This document shows, in pieces, positions 1 to 11,686 of a stretch of 64,000 nucleotides of DNA. The notes below the pieces were generated by a model. That model was not told where the DNA came from and did not search any database. It worked only from the letters and a program-made list of their open reading frames with translations. The translations under genes and the position numbers were made by a program. The stretch spans positions 3,800,529-3,864,528 of the forward strand of contig CM026425.1 in the NCBI GenBank assembly GCA_014871385.1. Direction: 5' to 3'. Positions within the stretch are counted from its first letter, which is position 1. Every line of letters begins with the position of its first letter. The stretch is from Ceratodon purpureus (Eukaryota; Streptophyta; Bryopsida; Pseudoditrichales; Ditrichaceae).

Positions 1-654
1 GACTCGGAAGACCCAGACATCAAGGCAAGACCCGGCCAGCTAGGAGATAGAGTACTTAGAGGGTAGGTCAGCTAGAATATAGACTACCTAGGATACTAGG
101 CTAGCTAGGACCAGGGACTGAATCAGCGGTGCTAACTGCTGTTCCACCGTAGTGAGGTAACAGTACTAATAGGGAAGGACAGTCGAGGAAGACACTCTTT
201 TACACTTGGAGTCCAGTGCCGCTCTTAGACCTATTGATGTATCCCGCCTCGCCCCTCTTGGAGCCTGGGGATTTTCTCTAACTCCATGGACATCATGGTC
301 CCCCTTTGCTCACCCTCGTCTCACTGCTTTTAACTCTTCCCTGTCCTGCTTCATGTCTCGGTTGCTTGGTTGTATGAAGCCTCTGTTTTGCATGCTGTTC
401 TTTCCCCTAGACTGTATTCCTTTATCTCTTCTTGTTTTCCCGAAGTCCTTTGGTGACCAGGAACCATCCAAGGAGAACTCTGACAACTATAACTCCTCCC
501 AAACTGGCTCCTCTCATTCTATAACTTAAACATTGTCTTTCCTGCTTCTCAACACAAGGTTCTCTGCCCAAGTCCCCTTGCCCCAATTCCTTGGATTCCT
601 TGATTCCCCTGATCACCCTACATTGCTTGGTCTCAGGCATCACCATTCCCTAAC
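1..654. other. No supported gene
   Basis: Short open frames occur on both strands but none shows a recognisable domain or consistent splice structure. The minus strand just downstream of the exon ending at 655 could hold further exons of that gene; none can be placed. Confidence 0.4.
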
Positions 655-996
655 CTGGACTAACAGCCCCTTCCCACGTCTAGGTGTGACAACTTGGGCG
701 TCTGTCTCAGGGGTCCTATTGAAGTTCTCCATAGATCTTGGCGTCATCACCTGCTCCTCGATGCTATCAAGATCAAGACGTTGCGGTACACCTTTCCTGC
801 GTCTGGGCGAAATGAAGAAACCTTGGACATCTGGTTCACCCTGCTCCGTAACAGGTGCTTCTGATCGCCTCTGGATCTGAGGGAGCCTTCCAAGTCCGGA
901 CTCTCGCGTATCGAATTTCCTTGATAAATCCTGAAAGCTCCCAACAGAGGGGCTTATCGTGTTTGATCGTGCTGACTGATTCTCACTCCTCGACAT
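655..996 (-). CDS. Putative first exon of an unassigned gene
   Basis: An ATG at 996 opens a 342-nt (114-codon) frame that ends exactly at a CAG|GTTAGG splice-donor match, phase 0. The translation is polar and basic with two similar blocks, SPRRRKGVPQRLDLD and TPRRGKGLLVQV, each with a proline-directed Ser/Thr next to arginines. No domain is recognised. It lies downstream of the RING-like gene on the same strand, but nothing shows the two are joined. It may be a host gene or part of an old mobile element; confidence is low because no following exon was found. Confidence 0.35.
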
Positions 997-1501
997 TGAT
1001 CGGGATGTTCGAGCTGGATCTGCATTGATGGAAAACAGGACACTATGCAGGCCTGATTAGTCCAGGTCGAACATAGCAACTCTTTGTAACAACTACGAAC
1101 ATATACTAAACGGACAGAGGTTACAGTCACATCTGAGTAACACCTAGAATCTTCTGGCAATATCAAGTAACAACAGTAACTTCACATGAATCGGTAGTGA
1201 ATGTTTAAACCTCTCCTACAACTAATATGTACAACTATGAACTCTTCCTCTGTGATATGACCGAACATAATCTTCTATTAAACTGAAGCATTTGCACGAA
1301 AACACTATAAAGACACAATACATTGAAATGAATTAGCATTGCCTTGAACATGCTGCAATGAACTTCTAGGGAGTATAGACTAGGTCATATAAAGCCTAAG
1401 ATCAGATCGTGTATAGAAGTCCCTAAGCCATATCTACAACTTCCTATGATGCAACACATACATCCTCCCACTCTCATACTTCATTACAAAACAACTGCAA
1501 G
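997..1501. other. Intergenic, no gene seen
   Basis: AT-rich, no coherent frame on either strand. It separates two minus-strand coding segments and may hold the 3' end of the RING-like gene. Confidence 0.4.
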
Positions 1502-3043
1502 TCATTGCGGTCCACAGTTCGTACCTTGGAAGCCTCGGCCAACATTCTGGGACTTGCAAATATCCCATGGATCCAACTGCGCTCCGCCATTATCCACCTC
1601 AGGCTTCGTGATCCCCGCCATTATCCACCAATCTCGATGCTGCTCAGAGTTGCAACCTTCAAACATGCACTTAGTATTGCTGGAAAAGTGTGTATACGCA
1701 CACCACGTATGATAAGGGTGGCGGCATGAAGACAATCTGCAATCCCACGCAGGCTCGAAGCCTCTTGTACAAAATGGACAAGGTGGGATTTCCAAGCTAA
1801 AAACTGGCACATGTATACTCTCACAATCAAGATAAAGAAAAGGCAAAGGGGCTGGGTGCAGCGTAGGACGCTTGTAAGCACTCTTCATTTCTCTAAGCTG
1901 ATTGCTGAGTGCAACCCTATGTCGTTTCCAGAGATCCTGTTTCTTCACAGCGCTGCCCCACGCTTGTTCCGCCTCTTGGCATTTGACCTCAGCAACCTCC
2001 CCTTCAGAGGCTGTCCCGCCAAGAAACAACGCCTTCATCTGCTCGATGGCCCCCAATTGTGACTCGACCTTCCTTCGCGCCCGCTCAAGCTCCGATACAG
2101 CGGAGTCAATCTCTGTTGTGCACCCCGGCTCCGCAGACGTCAGCCCTTCGACATGCTGTTCCTTCATCTCACAATCGGCCTGTAATGCCGCAAGTGTTTC
2201 TTGTGCAGTTGAGAGGAGTGACCGACCATAATCTACCTGTGAGGAGACCTTCACCAGCTCCAGTTTGGCACGCTCCTTTTCTTCACTTAACCGGCTCACA
2301 AGCGCCTCCAAAGTCGGCGCTTCTCTCTCCAGAAGCCCAAGATACTCCTGCCACTCCCCGATTGCCATCGCTCGGTAATCCACCGGTGCCTCGAGCAAGA
2401 CGCCACTTGGTGTTCGATGCTCGCCACTCACAGTTCCTTGAACCCCTGCAAAACCACTGGCATTGCTGAGACCGCCTCCGTCATCTGCGTCGTCTTCAAA
2501 AAACTCGCAAACCGAGACCTTTCCGGCCTTGGCAGCATCTCTCTCCTGGTTTATCCTACGCAATTGGTCGCGGCAACTCCACTCTGCGTGCACACACCAG
2601 TTTACAGCCTTCTCCCCCTTCTTAAGCTCATACGCCAAACCCTTCGCCTCCGCTGCGTTGATCAACCTAGTATTCGGCACTTGAGTTCGTTAGTGTGTGA
2701 TCATCCACATGCGCTCCACCTTTCTCACCCACTCCACGTCCTCTGACCAGGAATAAGAGTATCCATTGCTAACCTTCTGGCCGAACAACTTCTCAATCTC
2801 CGCTTCAGTTACATGCAGCGGTATTTTCAAGCGCTTTGGTGGTATTCCCTGGTTGCTCAAACCATACTTCTTCTCGAAATCAGTCTTCTTCACTGGCTCA
2901 ACTCGGTTCCACAGAAGATTAGGCTTCTCGGCGTATAGCGGATCCACCCACGAGAGCGACGAAGCACCTTCGACCTTAATTTTCTTCTTCAACCTGGGGT
3001 TTGCTCTCTCGCACTCACTCGGCTCTTCCTCCGTATGACTCAT
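1502..3043 (-). pseudogene. Coiled-coil protein with C-terminal RING-like Cys/His cluster, one in-frame stop
   Basis: ATG at 3043 starts a minus-strand frame that runs to TGA at 1502 in one register, broken once by TAA next to codon CAA positions near 2690. Read across, it is about 513 codons. The N-terminus (about 117 aa) is basic (NPRLKKKIKVEG). The middle is a long glutamate/leucine-rich coiled coil. The C-terminus has CPFC, then CRHPYHTWC, then CMFEGC, a C-x2-C...C-x-H-x2-H-x2-C...C-x4-C pattern like a RING or related zinc-binding fold, which would suggest ubiquitin ligation or protein binding. The lone stop can be a C-to-T change of CAA. An unrecognised intron over the stop cannot be excluded. 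The frame carries no transposase or replication domain. Confidence 0.5.
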
Positions 3044-4091
3044 GTTTTTCTTTCAGGCTATGGCGTTAACCCTACTACCTGACACAAACTACAGCGAAAA
3101 ACTCGTGACAACTCCAAAAATATCAGTGTCCTGCAACTCTCATCAAGTTCTACACTGAGCTTCGTATGCAAAACTTCACGTCACGTTGCAAGCATCCTCG
3201 CATACTGTCCAGAGAGTGAGACAACACGCTGCCGTCAGCCGCCATCATCTCCTTCCCTCCCGCCCCTCCCCGTCACCACTCGAGCAGAAATCCTAGCCAC
3301 TCGATCAGAAACCCTAGCAGACGAACGGACAAGATTGTATCCGCTTAAACCCCAAAGCTCCCCTGTTCCCGAAGCTCTGTGGCGTGGGTGCCTTACGAGG
3401 TGGCGGGAACGCGGTATTCATCAGACTATGCATACTGATCGACACCGTCCATCTTTCCCTCCAACAGATCAATGGCGCCTGAGCGTGGGAACTTAATGAT
3501 GAGGTCTTGCTTGACAGCTCATGGGCTCATCAAATGCCAGCTTGTTATGGACTTCAAGTAACTCCCCTCATGTCGCCCTTGAGGCACCCAACCATGCATC
3601 TACCCTGTGACCTATGGCCGTGGACAATTTCAGTGAAATGACTAGAGGACGTAGATCTATGACCGTGGAAATCTTGGTGTTAGGGTCAGTGGACAGTACG
3701 GGACAATACTCGTGGAATGCTGTCATAAGAATTGTTCGGTCGGTACTTATTTTGCAAACATTGGTCCGAAGTGCAGAATGTATCACTCTTTTATGACAGT
3801 TGGGAATTTGTGCCTTTCTAAACATGCTAAAGTGACCTTTCATATGTCAAGAACCTTTCAACGGGTCACCTCCTCAAATGCCTCTGACGATTCAAAACAT
3901 CGAACTTCATTTATTGATCACTTCTTGCCTAGATTCAACCGAGTGAATGACTGCTTGAATTTGAGTTGAATACATCGTAATCCTTTTTGAACACAATATT
4001 TGTCTGCGAGTAATTCCTCTGTTACAATTTCCAGGCAGAATCAAAAAATAACATTGTTGCACATAGTAATAGTTCTTGCCCATTTGTAGAT
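3044..4091. other. Intergenic between divergent genes
   Basis: Holds the upstream regions of the minus-strand RING-like gene and the plus-strand S1-like gene. No coding frame with a domain is seen. A possible 3' splice site (TTTGTAG) sits just before the ATG at 4092, so the S1-like gene might have a 5' exon here. Confidence 0.35.
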
Positions 4092-5156
4092 ATGCAAAAC
4101 CAGGTCTCTAAGAATCAACTTTGTTCTCTGATTTTTTTAATGTTCTTAGATTTTTATTGCGTACATGCTTCGCGACCGAATACACATAGTCCCCTTCAGA
4201 TTCAAAACGCATCTCCTCATCCGGTTATAGTGAATTGTGCCGAAAAGAAAGAGGCCGATGGACTAGTTAGAATGGAATACAGTTTCTCTAAAAATCTTAG
4301 TCCGAATTCGGTAGCTCTTCTTGGTTCTCCGCTTCAACAACGTATGAATTTGGAAATGTTCAGAAACAATCTGTTCTGCAGATTTACATACAAAACCAGG
4401 AGTTGGAATTGCGTGGAATCCTATATTGTTGAACCTGTCTGCGTTTATGAAAATCCAAAAGTGTTGAGCAAGCAAAACAAAATGGCAGGATACTCGGACG
4501 ATGATTGTCCAATATGTGATGAATGGCCGCATACTAAGGAACCTCAATGTCATTGGAGAATTCAGGCCGATGGAGTATATGTCTCTCAATTCAGTCCTCC
4601 TCGAGGTAGTAAGCACTTGCTGAAGAAGGGCTAGTTCGGGAGAAATCCATACACCTGGGGATTGATTGATAGACTTGGCGACTACTTTGTTTCAATACTT
4701 AATGACCTCGACCACGAATTGATGCTGGTTTACGGGCCAGTAAATGGTGCAACGACAGTCAGAACACTGCCATCCCGTCTTCAGAGAGAATCTGAGAATG
4801 AACGTACCACAGGAGTTATCTTAAGAAGAGCTACACATCCACATTTTATTACAAAATGGATATGCAACTTCATTCTAATAGCAACAAGGCAATCCCGCAA
4901 TGACGTGTTCCTATGGATACCACCTGATGACCCCGATCAGCCCATGTTGTGTATTGATTGCGCTTGGAAAGCAAATGACAGTGGTATTTTCCTGGATACC
5001 AGAACCTGTCACTAGAACGGCCCTAAGTGGGTGAAACAATTTGATTGGATTGGACGTCGTGAGGCAGTAGCTAATGTCGAGGACCGTCACTCAACAGCCG
5101 ATGTGGACGATGAAAATCCAAACAAGCGCCAAAAACTGGAGCACAACGAATTATGA
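4092..5156 (+). pseudogene. Tandem S1/self-incompatibility-like (SPH) secreted protein with two TAG stops
   Basis: One reading frame of 355 codons runs from ATG 4092 to TGA 5154-5156 and is interrupted only by TAG at 4632 and 5013. Residues 1-27 look like a signal peptide (CSLIFLMFLDFYCVHA). Two units follow that fit the plant S1 protein homologue pattern: VIVNC, NLFCRFTY, then CHWRIQADGVYV in the first; LVYGP, WICNFILI, then CIDCAWKANDSGIFL in the second. S1 homologues are small secreted disulfide-linked proteins; a tandem arrangement is unusual. Coding character continues past the second TAG (WVKQFDWIG) to a lysine-rich tail. Both stops fit CAG-to-TAG changes. It may be a pseudogene, a readthrough gene, or two genes with a 3' remnant; family assignment is moderate. 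Confidence 0.5.
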
Positions 5157-5893
5157 CTACAGTGTGCATGTGAGAGGTGATTGAAACATAGATATGCAAC
5201 ATAAGATACACACATACGCACGTACAACAATCAACGACAAAAAGAGCAGTTCTCAGGAGGATATAAATTACTGTAGAGGACCTTGATTTCAAAACGGTGT
5301 ACAGTCTCAATGGTCATGCATAAATCTAGTGGTGGGGTTAATACGGTCAGAAGCTTCTACCTTACTCAATATATTCTGACAAAGCTGGGCGGTATACCCT
5401 TTGAAACAAAGTTCGCTGTGTTCTAGGAGTCTGAGAAGGGATTGGGAATGCCCAAGCACTTATGTGACCCACTCCTAAACCCTGGAAAACGTTTGCTCGG
5501 TCCCGAACACACTTACGTGACCCCCTCCTAAACCATGAAAAAGGATTGCTCGGTCCCGAGGACACTTACATGATCCCCTCCTTAACCCTGGAGAAGGTTT
5601 GCTCGGTCCCGAGCACACTTACATGACCCCCTCCTAAACCCTGAAAAATGTTTGCTCGGTCCCGAGCACACTTACGTGACTCCATTCTATTGGGGATTAC
5701 ATAGTTCCTTACATTGCTTAGTAGTAAATAGTTCTTTACAGAGCCTATGTATATTCAGAGCGAGACTCACACGAATTTGAGGAAATGGAATCCAGTGCTA
5801 CTGCAAATTTTTGGTAGTGGCCCTTTTAGTCTCACTACTTCACCATTAAAATAAATACAGGCTACACATGTGCGAACACCAACTCAGATATCA
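5157..5893. other. Flank of MULE copy 1, no gene
   Basis: Contains the 53-bp minisatellite and, at about 5720-5893, sequence matching in reverse the 3' flank of the intact MULE (55283-55470), including a shared block with GTGAGACTAAAAGGGCCACT. Copy 1 of the mobile unit therefore extends leftward past the transposase stop. Confidence 0.5.
5440..5690. repeat. 53-bp minisatellite, about 4-5 units
   Basis: Tandem units of about 53 bp, each with GCTCGGTCCCGAGCACACTT and CCCCCTCCTAAACCCTG. One diverged single unit is recognisable in the equivalent flank of MULE copy 2 near 55505-55565 (minus sense), so the array seems to be a local amplification of element flank. Confidence 0.75.
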
Positions 5894-8800
5894 CTAGGTC
5901 TCCAAGAATTTCAGAAGGCCACTCTCCAGGACTCGCTTCACTTCGTTGAAGCTAAAACTAGCTGCATGAATGAAAGTATCCAACTCTGATTCAAGACCGC
6001 AGACTACACTGAATAGGTAATACAAATGCTTACAATTAGCCCATTGACCCCGCTTCCCAAGTGCCGTAATTGCCATCTCCTTGAAATTCGGGCAAGTGCA
6101 GGCAGGGTGTTGCGATATGGTCAGGTAATATTGCTGTACCTTTGGAGGCTTCCCAGAATCCAATGTGACGATGCATCCGAGGGCTGGGGCAGGCAGCATG
6201 CACAACTTGCTCACCTTCGCTTGCAACGATAAGGCGGAGGCACAATTATTCCTGTGCTTGGTCGACAGAGCCTTCTTGTTCCGTCAGATGAGCTTTCCTG
6301 ATCGCTGGCTAGGGAACTCGTCCGGGTATGCCGGCGTAGGGTAGGCCGAGAAGTCCACTGCCGCTGCCCGGTCTTGAAAGAGTCTTCTCGGTGACATCTC
6401 CTTCTGCTGCGGGGAGTCTGAAGCCGGCATTTTCTAGAGAAAGTATCTTTTTCTTCGTCAACTTTGTCCCAAGTTTCACGGGCCACACCTCAGGTACCTT
6501 TGGTACCGATAGGACCCACTTCCGTTTGCTACCCTTGACGCACCTGTCAATGTCGTCATTGCAGAAAAAGAACTGATGAGTCTCTATTCTGTCCTTCTGG
6601 TAGTTCTTCATGGGGCCTGTGTATGTCGGCGCCGCAGTGCTCTTCTGGTGCTGCACGATCCGTGCCACGCATTTCTTCTTAGTCACAGCATGTTGGGCGA
6701 AGCACGCCTTGGCGGATGTCTTAGGAAGTCGTGCAATGTGCCACTCGGAAGGGTTGCAGGCGGTCTCCTCAACTGAAGTGACGTGATGGTAGTCGACTCG
6801 AGGTGGAGACTGGTCAGGTTGAAGGTCGGCTTGGTCCTCTTCGCTGCTTGTAGGAGAGTCCGTTATTACCACCGTCGGAGGATAGTCGCTCTCCCGGCGT
6901 GCAGCTCAGGTTTGGACACGAGGTCTTGACACGCTGATCTTGTCTGGCCTATGAGACTCTCGTTCATCTCCGAAGGCAACATCAGGTTTTCGTTTTAGTG
7001 AGACACAGACCTCCTCCCCTTCGAGATGCGGGTCCCTTGTGCACCACTCGCCCGCTCCTGGCATGTTCATAATCGCTTCATGTAGGACCTTCGGGTTCCC
7101 TGTCCTTGCTGCAGATCTTTGTGCACGTCGGAGCTTCAGCTCCTCTTTGGACGGACCTTTCCCGGGACGCTCCCCCTTCAAGAACTGGAAGTAGGCAACG
7201 CATTGCATGAAGGCCCTTACAAAGTCGTCCACAGCTGCAACATACAAGTCGCTACCACGATCTCCGGACTACTGCTTCCACCGGTTGTGGATGTTACCGC
7301 AAGGAAGCTTCTACAACTAACAGTTAAGACGGCATGGTGGCAGCAACAACTGGAGAGGACTCGCAGTTCCAAGGACGACCTGAATAGTATAAAAAGATCA
7401 TAGGCAGAAAGTGTAGACAGTCGGCTTAGTTTTGATAGCAGTGACGCCGTAGTTCAGTTCCACGGCCTTGGCCCTAAGGCACACACTGACTCCCCTTTTG
7501 TAATACCGGCGTTTGGCCGGACTCTAAGGACCTGATCACTTTCTACTTCTATTACTCTTTCCTATGTTTGCTGCTTGGTCTTCTTTTGCCTACCGTTATT
7601 GTGTATGCTTGTTCCTCAAACTGTGACGACACCGTTGCATACTCTAAGGACGCCAGAAGACTCTCTGGGCAAGATCATATGCCCTGTGTCACCTAAAGAA
7701 TCTCTCTCTCCTCAGACACCATAGCTTCTTTTCTCTGCTCCAACCTAACAGTTTCTCAAACCCAGAAGTAACGCTTACTCTTCCCCGGGACTGTCCAGAC
7801 CCTAGCAGTTGACGTCCTAACTCCGGGACCTGGGTCATCATTGATGTCTCAACGACTTCTTCCCACTATGACACCCTTGGCATCTAACTAAGTTACTAAA
7901 CCCCCCCCCCTTCTAAAGACATAGCGCTCTATCTATCTCCCTAAATCCAAGTGTTTACGAGATTATTACTAGTTTATCCTTTCCTCTGCCTTCCATCCGA
8001 AGAATCCAGCTAACAGTGGATTGATTCAGCAAGGTTGCAGGACGGCATCTGTGCGAGCTCATCTTCGCTGTGATTCTGCACATAGTGGAGGTTAGGTTAG
8101 ATATCTGAGTGTCCAATACCTAACTGTAGGGCACCAAACTTCAGATGCGACAGAGATTTAAAGGATAGGGTTTACTTATAAATTCCATGAAACCTCCCCA
8201 TTGGCGATACCGGTACTGCCAGAACGAAATCCACGTTTCTAGATCTGAGAGCCCTTTTTCTGTTGCAGCACCGGATGACATCCACCATGCTCGGATTGCC
8301 AAGAACATTGTTTCAGCTTCCGCCATAGTCGTGGCGTTCTTGTACTGCTGGCAGAGTTTGATGTGCTGCGCTCGGAGGTCCGGACAAATGTGAGCCTTTG
8401 TATGTTGCTCTAGAGACTGCCTCCAATGGAATAGGCATGTCCTGTCCCTATCAATCATCATGTCGGAGGCGTTACCGCTTCCATAGATAATGCGAACTAC
8501 ATTGAAGTTCGCTTGGGCACCATCCGCCATGAAGCCCTTAAAGTTAACTCTCTCGACCCCGTGAGTCTGCATGATAGCATTCAGATTCTTCCAGAGGACG
8601 GAGAGGGCAGCCGTGTCCTCCGACTGCATGTCGCACGCTGCGATTGTCATTATCCGACAATAGGTGGGGTCATAGACGTGGCAGGCCATCGTAACCCAAT
8701 CCCTGACTCGCCTCACGTGGTCAAACATGATCCACGCATTCTCCAAGTCACCGCCAGCCTGCATACGCTTAACTAAATCGACTCCACTACCCGGCCCTAC

Positions 8801-10333
8801 CTCAGACATCTTGAAGACATACACCTTCGCAGCATCATCGCCTTGCCCCGGAAACAAGTTGTTTTGGATAAACTTCCAGTTGCTGAAGCCTCGCAGCATT
8901 CTGATGCTGTCCATGGTCCCAAAGCGTCTAACAGCCTTGAACGAGGTAATGCAATTTCTGATGTTTGGGGAAGAAAGGTGCTTACAGCGGTCGAAGATTG
9001 GTTCGAGCTCCTCCAATTCCAGAATCTTCTGCGGTTCACCTTCCTTGGCCAGAAGTAATGGGCCGAGCAGCTCCTTCGCAGTTTCGAGGACGATGGCGGA
9101 ATTGGTGGCGGATGGAGTACGCTCCACCTGCTCCCTGATCAAGTTCTCCGCGTGTTCGACAAAATCGCGGTTCTCGCCGGACTTCACTGGATGGTCGTGA
9201 GTTCCCAGATGAACGCATGCTCTCGTCATGTAAGGTCCAGCACTGACGTAGTATATCCTTGCAGGGCAAAGTGCAACGCAGGTCGGTGGTGTATTGCAAG
9301 ACTTACAGACCACACTGGAACTCTACGGCGGGTTAGATCTGACTTCAAACAGTCTCTCAGATATCCCATTCCATTCAGTCTCGTTCACTACCAAAGTCCT
9401 GTTTCCACGTGTCAAATACTCACATTTGACATTGTCACAACGGAGATGGCCAAGGCACGACGAAGAACGGAAGACCAACTTGAGGTCGTTCTGAATATTT
9501 GAAGTCACTGTGCGAGTCCAAGGGTGTCCATCGTATTTTCTATCCATTCCACGTAGCTGCTTTGCAGCGGAATGATGACCGTGAGCACCTAGGGATGGGA
9601 ACTCGAAAATGACATCGCTGTTGTACTCAGGTGGAAGGTACTGAACTTCCTGCATTCTAATTGCATTAAAATTGATGCGCGACAGAACACTCTTTGACCT
9701 CTTACGAGCGCTAAGCTTCATGAGGCATTGAACAACACTTTCTGAAGGGGAGACTGCAACAGTAGACGGAACCGAGGACTTCGCAGGGACAACCACCTCC
9801 TTACAATTATCATCTGCAACACTAGAAGGAACCGAGGACTCCACAGGGACAACCACCTCCTCACAATTATCATCAGCAACTGGCAGTGTCTTCTCCTTGC
9901 TCTCATGGGTCACCGGAATCTCGTCTGCGTTTTCACCATCGGAGCCATCACTGAGCTCATAGATGGTCTGAAGACCTGGCTCGGTCTTGACCTTCCTCAA
10001 CAACGGCTCAGACTCAAGGCACACTGTTGTGGACGATCGGGGAGTAAGCAATTCAGTAGAGGCAGCTAGTAGAGACAGGGTAACTCCGTAAACTCTATAC
10101 TTTCCAGGTTTGAGCATCCAGAACGTTCCAATCTCATTCTGAGTTGACAACTAACCAACGGCATGCGAGAGAGCACTGGTGATATCGTCAAAGAACTCCT
10201 CTTCTACATGCAGTGATTCCTCACGAAACCGAAATTGAAGACTTAGAGTGGTGGAACTGATCAAAGCGCGGCCATCTACACCTAGAGGAAAGGTAATAGG
10301 AACGGAATGGGAATCCGCACAAAGATAGGCCAT
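5894..10333 (-). pseudogene. MULE transposase, copy 1 (decayed)
   Basis: Minus-strand relative of the intact transposase at 51179-55282, starting MAYLCADSHSV at 10333 and ending after the SWIM finger at 5894. Exon 1 (10333 to about 8190) has the HNHP-type zinc region replaced by THDHPVK, MADGAQANFN and CLFHWRQ. An intron of about 0.9 kb (near 7290-8190) lacks the minisatellite seen in copy 2. Exon 2 has NCKHLYY. The frame is broken by two CAG-to-TAG changes (near 10150 and 9320), a TAG in exon 2 near 7275, a CGA-to-TGA near 6905, and a frameshift near 6440. It also carries a tandem 20-aa duplication (VADDNCEEVVVP type, 9760-9880) absent from copy 2. Non-functional copy. Confidence 0.85.
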
Positions 10334-10832
10334 CGTGTTCAGATTAAGGGGCACCTGCAACAAAGAGATCTCTAAAGAGAAATAAAAAACAAAGAGGTGA
10401 AGACGCATAAGAATTCTCCAGTGGTTAAGTATGACGCCAAATTCAATCATCGAGTGCATATCTACGAGTGGTGGAATAGGAAAGAACCCGAATTTGCATG
10501 CTTCAGTACTGCGATCTTAATGAGACGGTTCGTACGTACTTAGTTTGGCAACTGTAATTTATTACATAGGGATTAGTACACGTACCCGCCCTAATCAGCA
10601 GAATTAACCCAGAGGCTGGGATACGACAATCATGATTGATTATGACAGCAACTTCCTAAAATATTATCTTTAAGTTAGATATTTTAACTAGTGAAGAAAA
10701 ATCACCAACAAAATAATGTATATAAAATAATTATAGTAGAGAAGTCGAAAGAAATAGTTCAGTGTTACATTAGAACCACTCAATTCATAATGGGCTAGAA
10801 GTAACTAATAAACGCGACTCCTGGGACCTATA
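10334..10832. other. Spacer between transposase and gene B, copy 1
   Basis: AT-rich spacer between the transposase start and the gene B stop. It corresponds to 50782-51178 in copy 2. It may hold a transposase promoter or a small 5' exon; nothing conserved enough to place. Confidence 0.4.
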
Positions 10833-11282
10833 TCACATTTGACGACTGCGTTTCATAGATCTCTGAGCAGCAGCGGAATCAGTATTACTATCTTCTTCTC
10901 GTCCTTCTGTGCTATGAACTGCTCGGCATCCTCTACTCTGTAGCTTACGCCCTTTGGGCCGGGGGATACTTCTTAAAAGAAGTCTGGAATATGTTCCAGG
11001 CTTGATGACCCCAACATTTGCGTAGGCATGGGAAGCATTACTAGAATTGCCCTCGGACTCTTGTACTTCAACAGTGGCTGCTGGCAACGACCGGTCACAC
11101 GCCTTTGCGTCCAAAGTCATCACATTCGACTGTATGATCGGTGCTTTGCTGTGGCTGCAATCAGGCAACTTGGACTCCTCAATTGGTTCAAGAGGCCCGT
11201 CAAAATTAACTAAGGACAAGCTATCCTCTCTTCCCTGCTGTGTAACCGGAACTGAAGGAGTACGGGACTGATGCGAGTCCAT
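10833..11282 (-). CDS. MULE-associated gene B, copy 1 (149 aa)
   Basis: Start chosen at ATG 11282 (MDSHQSR) because it aligns with the start of the copy 2 protein and lies about 60 nt below a TATATAAG box. The N-terminal half is acidic (FDGPLEPIEESKLPDCS); the C-terminal half is basic and best conserved between copies (AYANVGVIKPGTYSRLLLRS, PRPKGRKLQSRGC), ending in a basic tail. The frame is open although the adjoining transposase is decayed. No known domain is recognised. The acidic-basic layout and its place between the divergent promoter and the transposase suggest a small nuclear accessory protein of the element, for example DNA-binding or anti-silencing; this is inference. Confidence 0.65.
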   Translation of the reverse strand: MDSHQSRTPSVPVTQQGREDSLSLVNFDGPLEPIEESKLPDCSHSKAPIIQSNVMTLDAKACDRSLPAATVEVQESEGNSSNASHAYANVGVIKPGTYSRLLLRSIPRPKGRKLQSRGCRAVHSTEGREEDSNTDSAAAQRSMKRSRQM

Positions 11283-11686
11283 TACGTCATGAGTAAAAAA
11301 AATCATGTGAGAAGTCTGATACTGAATGTGGCGTTCGCTTGTCTTATATACAGATTGACACAACTTGACATTGGATTAAGGCATTCTGTTTTGAATATAA
11401 GCGGGTATAAATAAAGGGGTTATTGTAAATTCAAGCGGCATATCAAAGACGGCGGCCTTGATGATATTCTTCTTAACATGCAGTAAACAGCTGACAGTAT
11501 GAAAGTTGAACTAACTTTGTTTGTACAACAGTAATTAAGTCTTGGTTACCGGATCTTAACCATGATATGCGTCGAAGTGTTATCAAGCACTCGAGTACAT
11601 ATGAACATTTGGTCTGTTCATAAATTGTTGAATCATAGCAATGTCATGAATAAAAGAGCGGGTCTTATTTTAGCATACAAGCAGAG
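11283..11686. promoter_or_regulatory. Divergent promoter region, copy 1
   Basis: The 404-bp gap between gene B (minus) and the ParB gene (plus). TATATAAG on the minus strand (11343-11350) faces gene B; TATAAATA on the plus strand (11406-11413) faces the ParB gene. Both box types recur at equivalent places in copy 2. Confidence 0.6.

Noticed and set aside
206-529. Plus-strand 107-codon frame
   Set aside because: No domain, no splice or promoter support, and it lies opposite equally long frames.
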